This document shows positions 61,991-64,000 of a DNA stretch of 64,000 nucleotides, in pieces. Position 1 is the first letter of the stretch. Every line of letters begins with the position of its first letter. Origin of the DNA: CANMXU01 sp052030545 (GTDB lineage: Bacteria > Pseudomonadota > Gammaproteobacteria > Enterobacterales > Alteromonadaceae); NCBI RefSeq assembly GCF_052030545.1, contig NZ_JBPDIH010000005.1:186001-250000 (forward strand), in the 5' to 3' direction. Both the position numbers and the translations under genes were made by a program. The notes below the pieces were generated by a model that saw nothing but the letters and a program-made list of their open reading frames with translations, had not been told where the DNA came from and made no database searches.

Positions 61991-64000
61991 TTAGAAATTA
62001 ACGCGAACACCTAAACGGTATGAAGTACCCACTTTATAGTTGGTGTAAGTTCGAGATGTTGGAGCATCACCCTTTAACGGGTTACCTTCTTCCATAGCAA
62101 CAAATTCGTAACCTACAGCGTTGTCGGCATAAACACGTTGTACTTCTAACTCACGGTTGGTGTAGTAAGTACGGTATGCTGAATCAGTTAAGTTGGTGGC
62201 TTGAAGCACAACTATAACATTATCATTCACTTTATAAGTAGCTGATAAATCAAGCGTATCTCGACCTTCATTCCAAATAGAACCTTGGTTCCAAGTACGA
62301 CCACTTTGACCAGTGTTGTAATCAGTTCCAACAAGAGAGTCACTAGAGCCTCGGTAACTTAAACGTACCTGATGACCGTCTTGCTCCCAAAATGCAGTGA
62401 AGTTATAAGTATGAATTGGCGTATCCGCTACTGGATAGGTAGGCAACGCTTTACCGGTAATTGAAGAGATATCAGCATCATACTCACTGTCTTGATAGGT
62501 ATAGTTAGCAGAAACACCTAAACCACTTAAGAAGTAGCCAGGTAAGAAGTTATAACTTTGCGTATAACCTAACTCGACACCGGCAATGCTTGCGCCTTTA
62601 CCGTTAACAATTTTACTAACACTGTATTGACCACATAAGTCACGTAAATCGTTACTTAATCGCGTTGGATCAGCCGATAACCAGCCAAAATCAGCTGTCG
62701 CACGTTGCGGCATACAACCCGTTAAACCATGATCGTCACCATCTGCGTCACTTTCATCAGCTAGCATGACGATATCGTCACTGGCGATTTCACCTTCGAT
62801 TGTACGTAAATCAACAATATAAGTTGCCGCTGTATCGTTGGTGGTAAAATTTTTCATGTCTTTGTAGAACAAAGCAACACTTAACAATGACGCATCGTTA
62901 AAGTACCACTCAGCTGAAACATCAAAGTTGTTCGACTCTAGTGGGTCAAGTTGTGTGTTATACATGCTTACACGGCCAACTTGCGGATTTCCTGAACCCC
63001 AATAGCCATTTTCATTAACCGAAAATCCTGGGCGAATTAAATCAATTTCAGGACGAGTCATGGTTTTTGAAGTAGCAAAACGGCCTATAAACTCATCTGA
63101 AAATGCATAGTTTAAATTCAGGCTTGGTAATACATTTTCATAGCTATGTTTACCGGTAGATTTAAATGATTTTAACGATTTATCGGTTAATTCGTTAAAG
63201 CTATAACCAGTAAAGTTTCGCAACTCTGCTGCAGAACCATCCCACTGAACACCTGACTCCCAACCTGCGTTGTCATTAGTAGATACATCAGCGTATTGCC
63301 ACATTACATCCCAGCCTGGGTTCCAAGAACCTTCAGGACGTTCTACGCCAGCAATGGTGTCTGCTGCCCATTGTGCATAATTTGGATCATGACAGGCACC
63401 TTGATCAGGTACTGGTGTCCAATTTTGCGGATCTGGGCCCGAGCTAGTATCCCAACCTTGACCATCAACACGGCCAAAACGTTTTTCATAACCTTGCTCC
63501 ATGGCACCTGATAGTTGACATGCCGGTAGCGAAGTATCACGTAAGTCACGTAAATGTACTCGGTCAAATTCTCGGTATAAATTATCAGTAAAAGTGTAGA
63601 AGTTGGCACCGGAATAACCCGTAGTTTCTACATCTGTTTTCACATAACGTACACCGATATCACCGGTTAACTTACCGTCGAAGTATTCAAAGTTGAACTT
63701 CAGGTAAGCTGCTTGCGTATCAAAATCTGCACCACGTGTTTGAGTATTATCAGTTGTTCTAACAATATCTTCGCCGCCAAACACTAAATCTGATGCTGCA
63801 AATACATCAATTGGCGTCCAACCTGTGGTAGCAAAATTACGGTCGTAGCCTAACGAACTCATAAAATCGTCATAAGCTAAACCGTCGCTAGCAATCATAT
63901 TGCCGCGAATACCTGTTAGTGTGCCACCAGGAACGGTAACTATATTACCATCTTCATCTTCTAATACTTCAGAAGCTGCTGAAGAGCTATATCTATATTG
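61991..64000 (-). CDS. TonB-dependent receptor (partial, 5' end outside window)
   Basis: The barrel portion of an oligosaccharide-type TonB receptor. The frame is open up to the window edge: the codons before the ATG at 63898 read T-L-T-G-I-R-G-N, continuous with the protein, so that ATG is internal. Visible are the extracellular loops and strands, NLNYAFSDEFIGRFATSKTMTRPEIDLIRPGFSVNENGYWGSGNP (in parts), SNFDVSAEWYFNDASLLSVALFYKDMKNF (in parts), and the C-terminal G-V-R-V-N-F. About 670 residues are visible. Several Cys pairs in loops (such as LTGCMPQR and LRDLCGQ) are unusual for the family. It heads the second cassette. Confidence 0.92.
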   Translation of the reverse strand, partial: QYRYSSSAASEVLEDEDGNIVTVPGGTLTGIRGNMIASDGLAYDDFMSSLGYDRNFATTGWTPIDVFAASDLVFGGEDIVRTTDNTQTRGADFDTQAAYLKFNFEYFDGKLTGDIGVRYVKTDVETTGYSGANFYTFTDNLYREFDRVHLRDLRDTSLPACQLSGAMEQGYEKRFGRVDGQGWDTSSGPDPQNWTPVPDQGACHDPNYAQWAADTIAGVERPEGSWNPGWDVMWQYADVSTNDNAGWESGVQWDGSAAELRNFTGYSFNELTDKSLKSFKSTGKHSYENVLPSLNLNYAFSDEFIGRFATSKTMTRPEIDLIRPGFSVNENGYWGSGNPQVGRVSMYNTQLDPLESNNFDVSAEWYFNDASLLSVALFYKDMKNFTTNDTAATYIVDLRTIEGEIASDDIVMLADESDADGDDHGLTGCMPQRATADFGWLSADPTRLSNDLRDLCGQYSVSKIVNGKGASIAGVELGYTQSYNFLPGYFLSGLGVSANYTYQDSEYDADISSITGKALPTYPVADTPIHTYNFTAFWEQDGHQVRLSYRGSSDSLVGTDYNTGQSGRTWNQGSIWNEGRDTLDLSATYKVNDNVIVVLQATNLTDSAYRTYYTNRELEVQRVYADNAVGYEFVAMEEGNPLKGDAPTSRTYTNYKVGTSYRLGVRVNF

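Noticed and set aside
63896..63898. ATG at 63898 as the start of the last TonB receptor
   Set aside because: The frame stays open to the window end and the preceding codons read as TonB receptor sequence, so the gene is cut by the window edge.

Overview
The window looks like a marine gammaproteobacterium of the Alteromonadales (a Colwelliaceae or Alteromonadaceae relative such as Thalassotalea or Colwellia is my guess). The reasons are the AT-rich DNA, a long FadE acyl-CoA dehydrogenase preceded by a FadR-type operator, and TonB-receptor / tryptophan-halogenase-like / SapC cassettes set in a red-algal polysaccharide utilisation locus. I saw no rRNA, tRNA, CRISPR array, transposase or phage module.

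Positions 1-8.1 kb are housekeeping: the 3' part of purN, a DUF3108 protein, a class II glutamine amidotransferase, and two acyl-CoA dehydrogenases (2476-4899 and 5929-7746) flanking a TetR regulator. Each dehydrogenase has a FadR-like box upstream. Positions 8.1-16.9 kb are accessory: a Tsx/OmpK-like outer-membrane protein, a secreted parallel beta-helix protein with an SGNH/SASA esterase, an SRAP (YedK) protein, a heptad-repeat hairpin, and an RND efflux pair behind a perfect Fur-type palindrome.

Positions 17-64 kb form one large red-algal galactan (agar/porphyran) locus. Module A (23.5-17.1 kb, minus) is TonB receptor, halogenase-like flavoprotein, SapC and SDR. Module B (30.7-23.5 kb, minus) is GntR regulator, galactonate-type dehydratase, ACS-family transporter, KDPG/KDPGal aldolase, GH50-like agarase lipoprotein and exported SMP-30 lactonase: an oxidative route for D-galactose, with no 2-keto-3-deoxygalactonate kinase in the window. 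Module C (31.0-41.9 kb) is cytochrome P450, ferredoxin and ferredoxin reductase, then AraC regulator, zinc alcohol dehydrogenase, FrmB-like esterase, and on the other strand an FdhD plus a YdeP-type formate dehydrogenase. This reads as 6-O-methyl-galactose demethylation plus a possible formaldehyde to formate to CO2 branch. Module D (48.1-42.1 kb, minus) is a FG-GAP/ASPIC/Ig-like lipoprotein and two type I sulfatases; a PhyH-like dioxygenase is divergent from it. Module E (56.5-49.2 kb, minus) is an enolase-superfamily cycloisomerase, zinc dehydrogenase, KduD-like SDR, aldehyde dehydrogenase, sugar porter and a beta-propeller protein: the 3,6-anhydro-L-galactose pathway. Module F (64-56.8 kb, minus) is a second TonB receptor (5' end outside the window), a modular lipoprotein, and second copies of the halogenase-like protein and SapC, followed by a free-standing Exop_C-like domain.

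Copies of a palindrome ATTGTTAACAAT, some with one or two changes, recur at 23.4, 30.8, 48.09, 48.24, 56.56, 56.61 and 56.79 kb, next to modules A/B, C, D, E and F. They are the best sign that the locus is one regulon; the FCD-type GntR protein at 30.0-30.7 kb is the obvious candidate regulator. Endo-agarases or porphyranases (GH16, GH86) and GH117 were not seen, so part of the degradation machinery must lie outside the window or be absent.
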